Origin: Welwitschia mirabilis
Lineage: Eukaryota; Gnetophyta; Gnetopsida; Welwitschiales
Reading direction: 5' to 3'
Assembly (NCBI GenBank): GCA_051453625.1
Contig: JBOZIK010000001.1
Coordinates: 120,091,438 to 120,137,485, forward strand
Length of the DNA stretch: 46,048 nt
In this document: one piece after another, positions 33,861 through 43,501 of the stretch
How positions within the stretch are numbered: position 1 is the stretch's first letter
Layout of the letters: each line of letters begins with the position of its first letter
The notes under the pieces: generated by a model
Database searches by the model: none
Seen by the model: only the letters and a program-made list of their open reading frames with translations
What the model was told of the DNA's origin: nothing
Program-made: the position numbers and the translations under genes

Positions 33861-34560
33861 AACTCTTATTTTTTGGGTAAGATTAACTTTATGAGGAGGT
33901 TCATCCTAGGTTTCCCAAAGATAGTATCATCTATCATGCCACTAAGGCAGATGCACCCTTCATTTATTCTATTAAGGGAAATAATGCATTTAAATTAAAA
34001 AAAAAACAAAAAAGCAATAGATACTTATTCTTATTTTATGAATCCATATTTTTTCAAAGACCTTTTCATATATGCCTATGCTTCTAATACTTCAGTAACA
34101 GCTATCCTAACTCAGAAATCAGAGGATGTAAAGGTGGGCATGGGGAATTCTCCATCTTCTTAACGAGTGAAAAATTCAAGGATATAGACCTATCATATCA
34201 TATCTAGAGAATTAGGCATTGCACATTAACTAAACCTTTGAATACGTTCCAACACTACATCTTGTGGTTCAAGGTCTAGGATGTAGTTACAAAACCAGTA
34301 GTTGAATCCCTTTTAAAAGAAAAAAATGTAAACTTGATAACAACTAAGTGGATCTCAAAGTTATAGGAGTATGGTATTTAGCTTACTTTAGCCAAGCTAG
34401 TTAAGGGGATGGGTCTAGCTAGGAACATTTTAGATACATATTCTTAAGAAGCTCAGGTAGTAGAGACTTTTATTTTTTCCAAATATCTCCACCTGGTTTG
34501 TAAAACAACAATGTGTATCTCTATTTGTCTGATGGATCCCTCCTAAAGAATGCTTGTTTT
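33861..34560 (+). pseudogene. Element H RNase H and connection remnant
   Basis: The plus-strand reading at about 34050-34140 gives LFIYAYASNTSVTAILTQKS, which has the form of a gypsy RNase H start but with Tyr-Ala-Ser where an Asp is normally present. ISRELGIAH at 34200-34225 may be the Glu-bearing segment, and LCLYLSDGSLLKNACFLFKK near 34515-34570 is at the junction with integrase. The domain is weak and interrupted by many stops. Confidence 0.5.
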
Positions 34561-35640
34561 TTATTCAAAAAAGATTTCAAGGCTCAAGTAGCTATGATTA
34601 AGAATGAAGTTCTATTATAAAGGAATTTGATGAAGTATATTTGAGATGTACCACTAGAGATGAAGTCCAAGAATTGTTTCAAGAGTTTCATGATAAAATT
34701 GATGGCGGACATACTTCTACTTGTCTATTAACAACACAGTTCATAAGGGTCAATTATTATTAGCCAATCATCTTGAAGGATGCCTATGACTATGCACAAT
34801 ATTGGAGAAGTGGCCAATGTCTTTTTTCTAAGGACATGAATTTGACACTTCCTTCTCTTCCCATTTTGGAGGCTCCTCCATTTGTGAAGTGAGCTCCAGA
34901 TTCCATAGGTAAGATTTACCTACCCTCTTAAGCAGGCCATTCCTTTACTTTTATTACTATTGACTGCTACACCTATTGAATGAAGGTTGAACCAACTTAC
35001 TAGTATTACCATGGAGACTATAATTTATTTCTTAGAAAGGAATATCATCACACATTTTGGGCATCCCTATGTCCTTCTTTATAATAATGGTAAGTCCTTC
35101 ACTTTCATCCCTTTCACATAATGGTACTATGGAAACCACATTTTCCTGAAGATTTTGATGAAGTATTACCCCTAAGGAAATGGCTTGTCAGAATCATCTA
35201 ACAAGAATTTGTTAATAAAAATTAAGAAGACAACGTTGGTTACTTCCTATCCTTCTTTTACAGGAAGATAGGAAGATCCAGATTTTTACAAGGAAAGGGA
35301 ACTCATTATCTAAAAGACACCTAAGATCTAGCATGCTCTAATCAAGTATGATCTAGAAGACCTTCATTTCATGCAAAAGCATCAAAAAACTATGAAAAGA
35401 TGGTTTGATAAGAAGGCCACCTTAAAGAACTTTTATGTTGGAGACCTTGTCTTAGCAAAGAATAGGGTGAGGCCATCAGAAGTTTGCTCCTCTTTGGTTG
35501 GACCTTTATCAAATATCAGCATTCATCAGAGACCAAGATTATATATTATCTAACTTGCATGGCAAAGAGCTCTTAAATACCTTTAATGATTATCACCTTC
35601 ATCATTACTTTAGAGCATGCCCAAGCATCTCTTGGGCTTG
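34561..35640 (+). pseudogene. Element H integrase remnant
   Basis: The reading from about 34625 gives DEVYLRCTTRDEVQELFQEF then HDKIDGGHTSTCLLTTQF, a zinc-binding-type start. At 34945-34990 FITIDCYTY keeps the first catalytic Asp. HPYVLLYNNGKSF (about 35060-35105) has Asn in place of the second Asp. NGLSESSNKNLL (35175-35215) keeps the Glu. The open stretch 35371-35553, MQKHQKTMKRWFDKKATLKN then FYVGDLVLAKNRVRPSEVCS, is the C-terminal domain and is well preserved. Its first Met is internal, not a start. Confidence 0.8.
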
Positions 35641-35755
35641 AGTTTCTTTTGAAAATGAAGTCTCTTACATGCAAGTAAGTTAGTTGTTTTCATCTTTCCT
35701 CATTTTACACTCAAGACATTCTATGAGTTATTTCCATTATCTCTTCTCCCTTCCC

Positions 35756-35775
35756 AAAATAAGGTGGTGGGAAAG
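35756..35775 (+). other. Purine-rich tract after element H integrase
   Basis: AAAATAAGGTGGTGGGAAAG lies about 120 bases after the integrase end and could be the polypurine tract; no clear TG start of an LTR follows, so this is tentative. Confidence 0.35.
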
Positions 35776-35936
35776 TTTCAAGTTAGAACTTAAAAGCTAG
35801 ATCTTGGAAGTTTTAAGCATATGTATTTTTGAAATAAATTGTAGAACTACTTTCTATTAAGAAGAGAACTTGCAAACATTACAAATTTAAAGTTACATGA
35901 AAATAAAAGACTCTCTCTTTTGAAGAAAAGCAAGAT

Positions 35937-35957
35937 AAGGGGTTATGAGAACCCCTT
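35937..35957. other. Perfect hairpin
   Basis: AAGGGGTT, five-base loop ATGAG, AACCCCTT: an 8-bp perfect stem in noncoding sequence after element H. A second, smaller palindrome (TAGGAG ... CTCCTA) lies at 36041-36059. No function can be assigned. Confidence 0.4.
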
Positions 35958-36109
35958 TACATAAGAGAAAGAAGACATGATGCAAATATAGTGACAAGCA
36001 ATAAGAAGGAGAAATATTTTAGAAGCTTTCATCTAATTCGTAGGAGGTAGTATCTCCTAGATTTTCTAGATAATATTCTCCAAAAGTATCTAAAGGAGTA
36101 GATGAACTC

Positions 36110-36209
36110 NNNNNNNNNNNNNNNNNNNNNNNNNNNNNNNNNNNNNNNNNNNNNNNNNNNNNNNNNNNNNNNNNNNNNNNNNNNNNNNNNNNNNNNNNNN
36201 NNNNNNNNN
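36110..36209. other. Assembly gap (100 N)
   Basis: The contig after the gap begins inside repeat F copy 2. Confidence 0.95.
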
Positions 36210-36640
36210 TAATCTTTGATGAAATGTTTAAAAATGTAGAAGCTATTACAATGTATTTTAGTATATAGGTCAGACTATGTATTATATAGAATGTGAGTTT
36301 TCTCCTTTAATGGACCCTCCCTTTATTGCTATGAAACTTCATCAAGAATTTTTAAAATGTAGTGATTTATTTGTATCTACATTTTTATTTTTTTTTACAT
36401 TAATAAGTCTAAAATATTTGTTTTTCAAGTTAGTAAAATAATAAAAAAGAAGTAAAACTTCATCAAAATTATTTCAAACTAGAAAATTAATCATATTCTT
36501 TTTAGATTGATTAGTGTGTAATGCTTTCTTTCTGAGCTTGATGCTTGAAGCCTTTAGAGAAAAAGGACTTCCCTAGTAGGATATAAACCTATGATGAATT
36601 GATTAATAGCTAAATGCTTTACCACTTAGCTATTAAGGAG
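36210..36640. repeat. Repeat F, copy 2
   Basis: Matches 22621-23018 and extends past it at the right end into a complete tRNA-like segment (36568-36640, minus strand). The left end is cut by the gap. The repeat may be a tRNA-derived SINE read on the minus strand, or a larger repeat containing one. Confidence 0.7.
36568..36640 (-). ncRNA. tRNA-like sequence, probable SINE head
   Basis: The minus strand spans 73 bases, a normal tRNA length. The ends pair at six of seven acceptor positions (CTCCTTA with TAGGGAA). The A-box region TAGCTAAGTGGTAAAGC fits the consensus, the D stem has three of four pairs, and the T arm ATAGG/CCTAC pairs at four of five. The B box here is GGTTTATATCC (two changes); in copy 1 it is GGTTTAAATCC (one change). 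The anticodon stem does not pair, so it is not a working tRNA. Confidence 0.5.
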
Positions 36641-37360
36641 TGAGGACTGAGTTAATTAAGTCATATACAGGTATATAAGCTACTTAAATTGAGTTTACAA
36701 ATCCTTTTTTTAAGAGGTGATTTACTCTTAAAAAGATCCCCTTTTTATGCCAAGGATGGATTCATACCCTATAATAGATAGCATTCTTTCTAGTAAAGTA
36801 AAAATTTTAAATACTATTTGAACAAATCATAATATGTTATCAATAAATAAAAGAATGTCTTATTTATTAACATATTGGAAATATTTTGCCATAGCTAGGG
36901 CAGTAAAACCAACTTACATACGAGATCCTAATGGTTTATTCATCTAACCATAAATCATAATGATCTTGGATTATATTATTTTTTTCATCAATTACTCCAA
37001 ATTATTTCCTTTTCATGTAAAGGTCATTTCCTTCAGAGGTTCATTCTCCTACTTCACCAAAAATGAATACACCTCTATGAGCTTTAGTAATGTTATTTAT
37101 TAGCTTTATAATTAGTAATATTTTATCTACCACCATTCATCAAGGCTTTACTTATTAGCTTTCCTATCATCAGGTGGTAACCCTCATGCATGATCTTATG
37201 ACTTTGTAGAGACTTGTGTTTTTGGTAAATAGTCACTTACTTCTAGTTACTAGAACCTTGTTTGGAAGTAAACACCCATTTTCCTGAAGTTATGAAGCTA
37301 TTTTACTAAGTTTCTTAAGGAAAGTTATTAAACCTTAAATGCTGATATTCTAGAATCTAT
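36641..37360. other. Unassigned A+T-rich sequence
   Basis: No domain, LTR landmark or repeat is recognised between repeat F and copia fragment I. Confidence 0.4.
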
Positions 37361-37369
37361 CTAAAATGT

Positions 37370-38207
37370 AAGTTCTTTTTCTATATCTTACCTATGTGTT
37401 TTTCGAAGTGAGGTGTATGTTCATCTACAAGCTATAAGAAAACTAAAAGAATGTGATAGGAAATGTATTCTTCTTGGCTATGAAAGAAATAATTTTACAT
37501 ACAAGCTTTAGAATCCTATGGTATAAAGAATTATTAGATTACTTGATGTTAAATTTAGAGAATACATGATGTTTTGTAGGTTACATAAGAGAATTTGAAA
37601 AGAAATAAGCTCTAATTATCATAACTTACATAAGCTTGAATAGGTTGATAATGATAGGAGTCACAATACACATAGTGAAAACATCCATCTTAATCTAGAT
37701 CAAGATAGAAAAGAAAACTTAAGTTTTGGATTTGCGTCTGAGGATGATGATGATACTCAAACTCTAACATTGGTTTTGAAGGTTTACCAAAGCTACTAAG
37801 TTACCTCAAAGATATTCTCTATTTATACATTATGTTTTATTTATAAATAAGAAAGACCTCAAATTGTTAAAAGAAGTTATTTATTCTTCTAAGTCTCATG
37901 AATGAAAATCTATCATTAAGAAAGAAATGAAATTATTAAAACATAATCATGCATAGGATTTAGTTCCCTTACCTAAAGGGAAAAGGCCTTTAAAACCTAG
38001 GTTGGTATATGTCATCAAGTAAGATGTTAATGATGGATAATACTATAAATACCTAGTAGTGATAAAATAATATGATTAGAAACTATACATTAATTTTATA
38101 GAAATTTTCTCATCTATCATTAAGCACACATATATTCAAATTTTTCTTGAGAGGGTTGCTTATTTAAATTTGAAATTAGAGCAATTAAACACTAAAATAA
38201 CGTTTTT
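37370..38207 (+). pseudogene. Element I: Ty1/copia integrase end and RT start
   Basis: The plus-strand reading from about 37385 gives VFRSEVYVHLQAIRKLKECD and RKCILLGYERNNFTYKL, the conserved segment after the copia integrase core. A linker (ENIHLNLDQDRKENLSFGFA, then SEDDDDTQTL) leads into RT: LVPLPKGKRPLKPRLVYVIK at about 37960-38020, with a stop at the Trp position just before, and LNLKLEQLNTKITF up to the gap. It is followed after the gap by a diverged copy of the same region. Confidence 0.8.
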
Positions 38208-38307
38208 NNNNNNNNNNNNNNNNNNNNNNNNNNNNNNNNNNNNNNNNNNNNNNNNNNNNNNNNNNNNNNNNNNNNNNNNNNNNNNNNNNNNNNNNNNNNN
38301 NNNNNNN
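38208..38307. other. Assembly gap (100 N), flanks duplicated
   Basis: About 546 bases before the gap (from 37661) recur after it (38308-38847), differing almost only by transitions. Confidence 0.95.
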
Positions 38308-38870
38308 ACACATAGTGAAAACATCCATCCTAATCTAGATCAAGATAGAAAAGAAAACTTAAGTTTCAGATTTACATCTGAAGATGATGATGGTACTCAA
38401 ACTCTGACATTGGTTTTGAAGGTCTACCAGAGCTACTAGATTACCTCAAAGATATTCTTTATTTATACATTATGTTTTATTTATAGATAAGAAAGATCTT
38501 GAATTCTCAAAAGAAGTTATTTATTCTTCTAAGTCTCATAAATGAAAAGCTATCATGAAGAAGAAATAAAATCCTTAAAACATAATCACACTTAGGATTT
38601 AGTTCCCTTACCTAAAGGAAAAAGGCCTTTAAAACCTAGGTTGGTGTATGTCATCAAACAAGATGTTAATGATGGACAATAATATAAAAAATTACTAGTG
38701 GTAAAATAATATCATTAGAAAGTATACATTATTTTTATAGAAATTTTCTCATCTATCATGAAGCACACATCTATTCAAATTGTTCTTGATAGGGTTGCTT
38801 GTTTAAATTTGAAATTAGAGCAATTAAACATTAAAATAACTTTTTTGCATGATGATCTAGAAGAAGAAAT
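38308..38870 (+). pseudogene. Element I RT start, second contig copy
   Basis: Same region as 37661-38207, continuing to the phrase HDDLEEEI at 38848-38870, at which point the LTR start TGTTAGATTATG follows directly. In ordinary copia RT this phrase is followed by more of the palm domain, so the LTR interrupts the RT. Comparison with the first copy over about 140 bases shows about a dozen differences, all C/T or A/G. Confidence 0.75.
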
Positions 38871-39535
38871 TGTTAGATTATGTTTTGCTAATNNNNNNNN
38901 NNTATTAAACTAATATTTTCTGTAGAGTAACTTTTGTACATCTTATGCAGAAAATGTTAACCACTTACAGGTTAGATGCTAAAGCCATAAATGTTAAAAT
39001 CTAATCACTAAGAAACCTATCAAGTTAACTTACCCTCTTGAGGGATCAATAGGAATTTTAAGAAGTCAAAAACACCTAGAGCAAACTCTAAAAATTAAAC
39101 TAAATTCAGAGGGGTTAAATAAATTTCTAAGGGGTTGACCAAGCTTCTGATTCTTATAGCCATTATTCCTTAAAAAAAAATGATAAGGGGTCAATTAGAT
39201 CTATGATGGAATCAACCAAATTTGTAAACCTAAGAATAGTATCCCTGAACCAAATGATAAGGGGTTGACTAGACCTATGATGGGTCGACCAGATCTATGA
39301 ACCTAAGAATAGTACTCCTAGAGTAATTGTTAAGGGTCAACTAGACCTTTGAAGGGATCAACTAGACTTAAGCATTATGCAGCTAGTATCCTTAAGCTAA
39401 TCATCATGGGGTCAATTGGATGCATAAAGGAATCGACCAAACCTAATGCAGGAAATTGGAATGATATTTTATTAGGACTCGTGGGTGATTGGATAAATTG
39501 GTAATCAGATAGGAATTTACTAAAACCTAAGGAGT
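38871..39535 (+). repeat. Element J-type 5' LTR start, contig copy
   Basis: Opens with TGTTAGATTATG and matches 39702-40363 closely, including the tandem repeat units with GGTCGACCAGATC. It probably represents the same LTR as 39702 onward in another contig rather than a separate insertion. Confidence 0.7.
38893..38902. other. Assembly gap (10 N) standing for about 3 bases
   Basis: The matching copy at 39720-39730 reads AAT, TGA, TATTAAAC where this copy has AAT, ten N, TATTAAAC. Confidence 0.9.
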
Positions 39536-39635
39536 NNNNNNNNNNNNNNNNNNNNNNNNNNNNNNNNNNNNNNNNNNNNNNNNNNNNNNNNNNNNNNNNN
39601 NNNNNNNNNNNNNNNNNNNNNNNNNNNNNNNNNNN
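39536..39635. other. Assembly gap (100 N), flanks duplicated
   Basis: Sequence 38810-39535 recurs at 39636-40363. Confidence 0.95.
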
Positions 39636-39701
39636 AAATTTGAAATTAGAGCAATTAAACACTAAAATAACGTTTTTGCATGGTGATCTAGAAGAAGAAA
39701 T
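39636..39701 (+). pseudogene. Element I RT stub, third contig copy
   Basis: Reads LKLEQLNTKITFLHGDLEEE up to the LTR of element J at 39702. The last five bases before the LTR, GAAAT, are the expected left copy of a target-site duplication; the right copy would be outside the window. Confidence 0.75.
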
Positions 39702-39974
39702 TGTTAGATTATGTTTTGCTAATTGATATTAAACTAATGTTTTCTTTAAAGTAAATTTTTTGCATCTTGTGCAGAAAATGTTAACCACTTACAAGTTAGA
39801 TGATGAAGTCATGAATGTTAAAATCTAATCACTAAGAAACCTATCAAGTTCACTTACCCTCTTGAGGTCTAAATAGGAATTTTAAGGGGTCAACCACACC
39901 TGGAGCAAACTATAAAAATTAAACTTAGTTCAGAAGGATCGACTAAATTTCTAAGGGGTTAACCAAGCTTTTGA

Positions 39975-40280
39975 TTTATATAGCCATTATTCCTAAACAA
40001 AATGATAAGGGATCAATTATATCTATGATGGAATCAACCAGATTTGTAAACCTAAGAAGAGTATCCCTAAAACAAATGATAAGGGATGGACTGGACCTAT
40101 GATGGGTCGACCAGATCTGTGAACCTAAGAATAGTACTCCTGGAGTGATTGTTAAGGGATCAACTAGACGTTTGAAGGGATCAATTAGACTTAAGCATTA
40201 TGCAGCTGGTATCCTTGAGCTAATCATCATGGGATCAATTAGATGCATAAAGGGATTAATCAAACCTGATGTAGGAAATT
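39975..40280 (+). repeat. ~75-bp tandem repeat, four units, in element J LTR
   Basis: Units beginning near 39985, 40053, 40123 and 40200 share the order CCTAAGAATAGTAYCCCT, ATGATAAGGGATC, ACTAGACCTATGATGG, GTCGACCAGATCT. Each unit holds two GGATCAACTAGA- or GGTCGACCAGA-type motifs. The same units occur in the contig copy (39160-39460) and in the 3' LTR (45840-46048), where the array runs off the window. Confidence 0.65.
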
Positions 40281-40584
40281 GGAATGATATTTTATCAGGA
40301 CTAGTGGATGATTGGATAAATTGGTAATCAGATAGGAGTTTACCAAAACCTAAGGAGTTGATTAGACATGAAATTTTAAGAAATTGGAATGATTAAAAAC
40401 TTCACTCAGGAGACCTATGTAAGTCACAACATCAAGTGGGGTTAACCAGACTTTTGAGAGATTAATTGACTAAAACAAAATTAAAATTTTTTATCTATTT
40501 TGTATCCATTAGATATTTTTTTTTGGTCATTTATAGCCATTGAAAGAGCATTTTAAATTGTAATAAATCCTAAAATTCTTCTAG

Positions 40585-40593
40585 TATAAATAG
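40585..40593 (+). promoter_or_regulatory. TATA box of element J LTR
   Basis: CTAGTATAAATAGCCAAGAG lies about 880 bases into the LTR, downstream of the tandem repeats; a start about 30 bases on would leave a normal R-U5. Confidence 0.6.
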
Positions 40594-41149
40594 CCAAGAG
40601 AGAGATAACTAAAAATACTTTTTGACTCTTGTTTAAAGAGATAAATATTGTGATATTTACTATTACATCTTGGCATTATACTCCTGACCAAGAATGATAT
40701 ATTATTTGTTATATCTGTACATTCAAGGTTAGGTCTACTATTTCATTTATTGTATTATCTATAAGAAAAGAGCTCCATCAGAATCATTGTACCAAAGAAC
40801 AAGTGATATTTATGCAACAAGACATTCTTACCATCACTATTACATTCTTCAAAGGTTGAGACTGAGCCTAACAAAGTCCATCAAAAAGGTTGAGACTTAG
40901 CTTGAAAATATCCATGCGTAAAGGTTATAAATAAACCTGCAAGAGTTAATAAAGATCTAGATCTAGGAAGTTTTCTAAACCACTATAAATCTTGGGTGCA
41001 TCTGATTAATGTTTTATGCTTTCTATTAGTTTCATTTTTCTAAATACCTTTCAGTTTATCTTTTTATGAATAAGTTTACTACAGATTTATTTTAAGAAAA
41101 TTCAAAAATCTAAGAAAGGAGTCAAGGGAAAGTGAAAAAGATCAGTTCA

Positions 41150-41700
41150 AAAATCTGACAAAGATAAGAGACTTTCTTTCATGGTACTTATGCCCCCTTT
41201 ACAGAATTTTTCCAATACATCAAAGCATGATGAANNNNNNNNNNNNNNNNNNNNNNNNNNNNNNNNNNNNNNNNNNNNNNNNNNNNNNNNNNNNNNNNNN
41301 NNNNNNNNNNNNNCCCTTTAAATAAAATAGTTATTTCATTTTGTTAATAAATTTTCTAGTAATTATTCTAGATTAGAATAGATGCTTGGAGTTCAGAAAC
41401 CTATTAGTAATAAGTCAGGCATTAAGGTCATCTCATAAAAACCTCAAAAGTAGAAAAATTAGGTAACATGATAAAGTAAGTTATTTTCAAATGTTACATG
41501 TCATTTCTATGAAAAAATTAGTCACTCAAAACTTTTATGCAATGCTACAAAATTAATGTTATTCTCAAACTCAGTTAGTACTTTTCCTTTTAAATTCATT
41601 CCAAAAGGAGGTGTACCACACAAGTCTAAAAAGATCATATGGGTAAAATTTAATGATCTTAAAAGTCTTTTAATTTAGATAACTTTCATGGTTTCATATA
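41150..41700 (+). pseudogene. Element J gag remnant with zinc knuckle
   Basis: A possible start region is at 41181 (MVLMPPLQNFSNTSKHDE), cut by a 79-N gap at 41235-41313, so most of the capsid part is either missing or beyond recognition. At 41497-41538 the reading CHFYEKISHSKLLC has exact C-X2-C-X4-H-X4-C spacing with the second Cys changed to Tyr. FIPKGGVPHKSKKIIWVKFN follows and leads to protease. Gag appears much shorter than usual for copia, suggesting an internal deletion. Confidence 0.65.
41235..41313. other. Assembly gap (79 N) in element J gag
   Basis: No duplicated flanks are seen here; the size is probably an estimate. Confidence 0.95.
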
Positions 41701-42240
41701 GTAGTATCTAGTGTTTAGATAGTAGGTGCTCAAGGCATATGAAAGAATATAAATCCAAGTTCAAGTAATTAAGCAACTTTAATGGAGGAGAGGTAACTTT
41801 TGGTGATAACAGAAGAGGAAAAATAAAAGGCATTGGAAGCATTAGTGGAGGTAACCTTTCTATAATTAATGAATTTTTGTATGTAAATGGTTTAAAGCAT
41901 AATTTTTTAGGCAGTACTTAAATTTGTAACAAAGGTTACAAGGTTTGATAAATCAAAATATGAAATTTTGCATGAAAAATATAATGTTGAAATTCTTAGA
42001 GAAAGTAGAATAGACAACATCTATAGTATAAATTAATCATTTCCTTCATGTTATTTTTCAAATGTTCCTTAATAAGATCTTTGGCATAAATAATTAAGTC
42101 ATGTAAATTATGATTAGTTGAAAATGATTATTTTTAAAGCACTATGAAAGATATTCCTAAGATAAATGTAGAAAAATAATGTTTATATGATGCATGCTAA
42201 AAAGGAAAACAAATAAGGACTTCATATAAAAGTAAATCCT
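41701..42240 (+). pseudogene. Element J protease end and GAG-pre-integrase domain
   Basis: From 41712 the reading is CLDSRCSRHMKEYKSKFK: the copia protease segment with Asp-Ser kept and Gly changed to Arg. FNGGEVTFGDNRRGKIKGIG, then SISGGNLSIINEFLYVNGLK, form the next part. After several stops the zinc-binding end of the pre-integrase domain appears at 42180-42225 as CLYDAC, stop, KGKQIRTSYK. The order and spacing are normal for copia. Confidence 0.85.
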
Positions 42241-42974
42241 AGAATTTCACAACTATGCCATTAGAGCTTATTCATATGGATCTAAAAGATCCCACTCATA
42301 CTCAAAGTCTAGGTGGTAAACATTATTTTCTTACTATGGTTTATGACTTCCTTAAATTTACTTAGGTAGCCTTCCTATCAAACAAGTCTAAAGAATAAAA
42401 ATGTTAGGTTGAGATATGCAAAAATATTCAAAGTCAAAAAGGGTATACTATAACGAAAATAAGAAATAATCATGGTGGTGAACTTGAAAACCATTTTTTT
42501 AAGAAACATTGGATTGATAATGAAATTAATCATCAATTTTCAGCCCCAAAAAGACTACAACAAAATGGTATAGCTAAAAGAAAGAACAAACTCTTTTAAG
42601 AAATGGTATGAACCATGTTAAATGATAAAGAGGTCTCTTAATTATTTTGGGCTGAGATGGTTAGCATAGCTTGCTATATTATTAATAGAGTATATCTTAG
42701 GCCTAGTATAGATAAAACAAAATATGAGTTATGGAAAGGAAGATAACCTAATGATTCATATTTTAAATTCTTCTAAAGTAAATGCTATGTGCTGAAAGAT
42801 AGAGAACATTTTACCAAATTCAACTCTAAAGCTAATGAAGCTATTTTTTTAGATTACTTAACTAGAAGTAAAGCCTATCATGTTTTCAATAAGAGATGTT
42901 TAATGATAAAAGAGTTAATAAATGTACAAATTGATGAGATTGACACAAGAACAAATTACATAGATGAAGAGGAA
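42241..42974 (+). pseudogene. Element J integrase remnant (catalytic residues lost)
   Basis: LELIHMDLKDPTHTQSLGGK then HYFLTMVYDFLKFT (about 42265-42365) form the first part of the core, with Tyr-Asp where Asp-Asp is usual and a stop at the following Trp. KIRNNHGGELENHFFKKHW (about 42456-42515) has Asn instead of the second catalytic Asp. SAPKRLQQNGIAKRKNKL (about 42539-42595) has Lys instead of the Glu. The open part from 42789 (REHFTKFNSKANEAIFLDYL, then RSKAYHVFNKRCLMIKELIN) is the segment after the core, running into the 527-N gap. Its Met is not a true start. Confidence 0.85.
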
Positions 42975-43501
42975 NNNNNNNNNNNNNNNNNNNNNNNNNN
43001 NNNNNNNNNNNNNNNNNNNNNNNNNNNNNNNNNNNNNNNNNNNNNNNNNNNNNNNNNNNNNNNNNNNNNNNNNNNNNNNNNNNNNNNNNNNNNNNNNNNN
43101 NNNNNNNNNNNNNNNNNNNNNNNNNNNNNNNNNNNNNNNNNNNNNNNNNNNNNNNNNNNNNNNNNNNNNNNNNNNNNNNNNNNNNNNNNNNNNNNNNNNN
43201 NNNNNNNNNNNNNNNNNNNNNNNNNNNNNNNNNNNNNNNNNNNNNNNNNNNNNNNNNNNNNNNNNNNNNNNNNNNNNNNNNNNNNNNNNNNNNNNNNNNN
43301 NNNNNNNNNNNNNNNNNNNNNNNNNNNNNNNNNNNNNNNNNNNNNNNNNNNNNNNNNNNNNNNNNNNNNNNNNNNNNNNNNNNNNNNNNNNNNNNNNNNN
43401 NNNNNNNNNNNNNNNNNNNNNNNNNNNNNNNNNNNNNNNNNNNNNNNNNNNNNNNNNNNNNNNNNNNNNNNNNNNNNNNNNNNNNNNNNNNNNNNNNNNN
43501 N
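42975..43501. other. Assembly gap (527 N) over linker and first half of RT
   Basis: The flanks are the integrase tail and the middle of RT, so the gap should contain the linker and RT fingers. Long open frames across it are artefacts of N. Confidence 0.95.

Larger units (their letters stand above)
28400..35780 (+). mobile_element. Element H: decayed Ty3/gypsy retrotransposon with extra RNase H-like domain
   Basis: On the plus strand, after a TATA box at 28989, come gag-like readings (about 29790-31790), protease (31790-32130), an RNase H-like domain (32281-32790), RT (33060-33860), RNase H (33861-34560) and integrase (34561-35640), ending at a purine-rich tract (35756-35775). Integrase after RT marks it as Ty3/gypsy. 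Its RT and protease differ from those of A, so it is a non-chromovirus type. LTR ends cannot be fixed: I found no matching pair. Confidence 0.75.
39702..41000 (+). repeat. Element J 5' LTR (inner end approximate)
   Basis: Starts with TGTTAGATTATGTTTTGC, the same as the 3' LTR at 45679. It contains a four-unit tandem repeat (39975-40280) and a TATA box (40585-40593). The inner end is placed near 41000 from composition and typical R-U5 length only. Confidence 0.7.

Noticed and set aside
35937-36060. Two hairpins as transcription terminators
   Set aside because: Factor-independent terminators of the bacterial kind are not expected here and there is no T run after the stems; kept only as a structural note.
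38871-39535. A separate solo LTR next to element J
   Set aside because: Its flanks on both sides duplicate neighbouring contigs across 100-N gaps, so a redundant contig explains it better than a second insertion.
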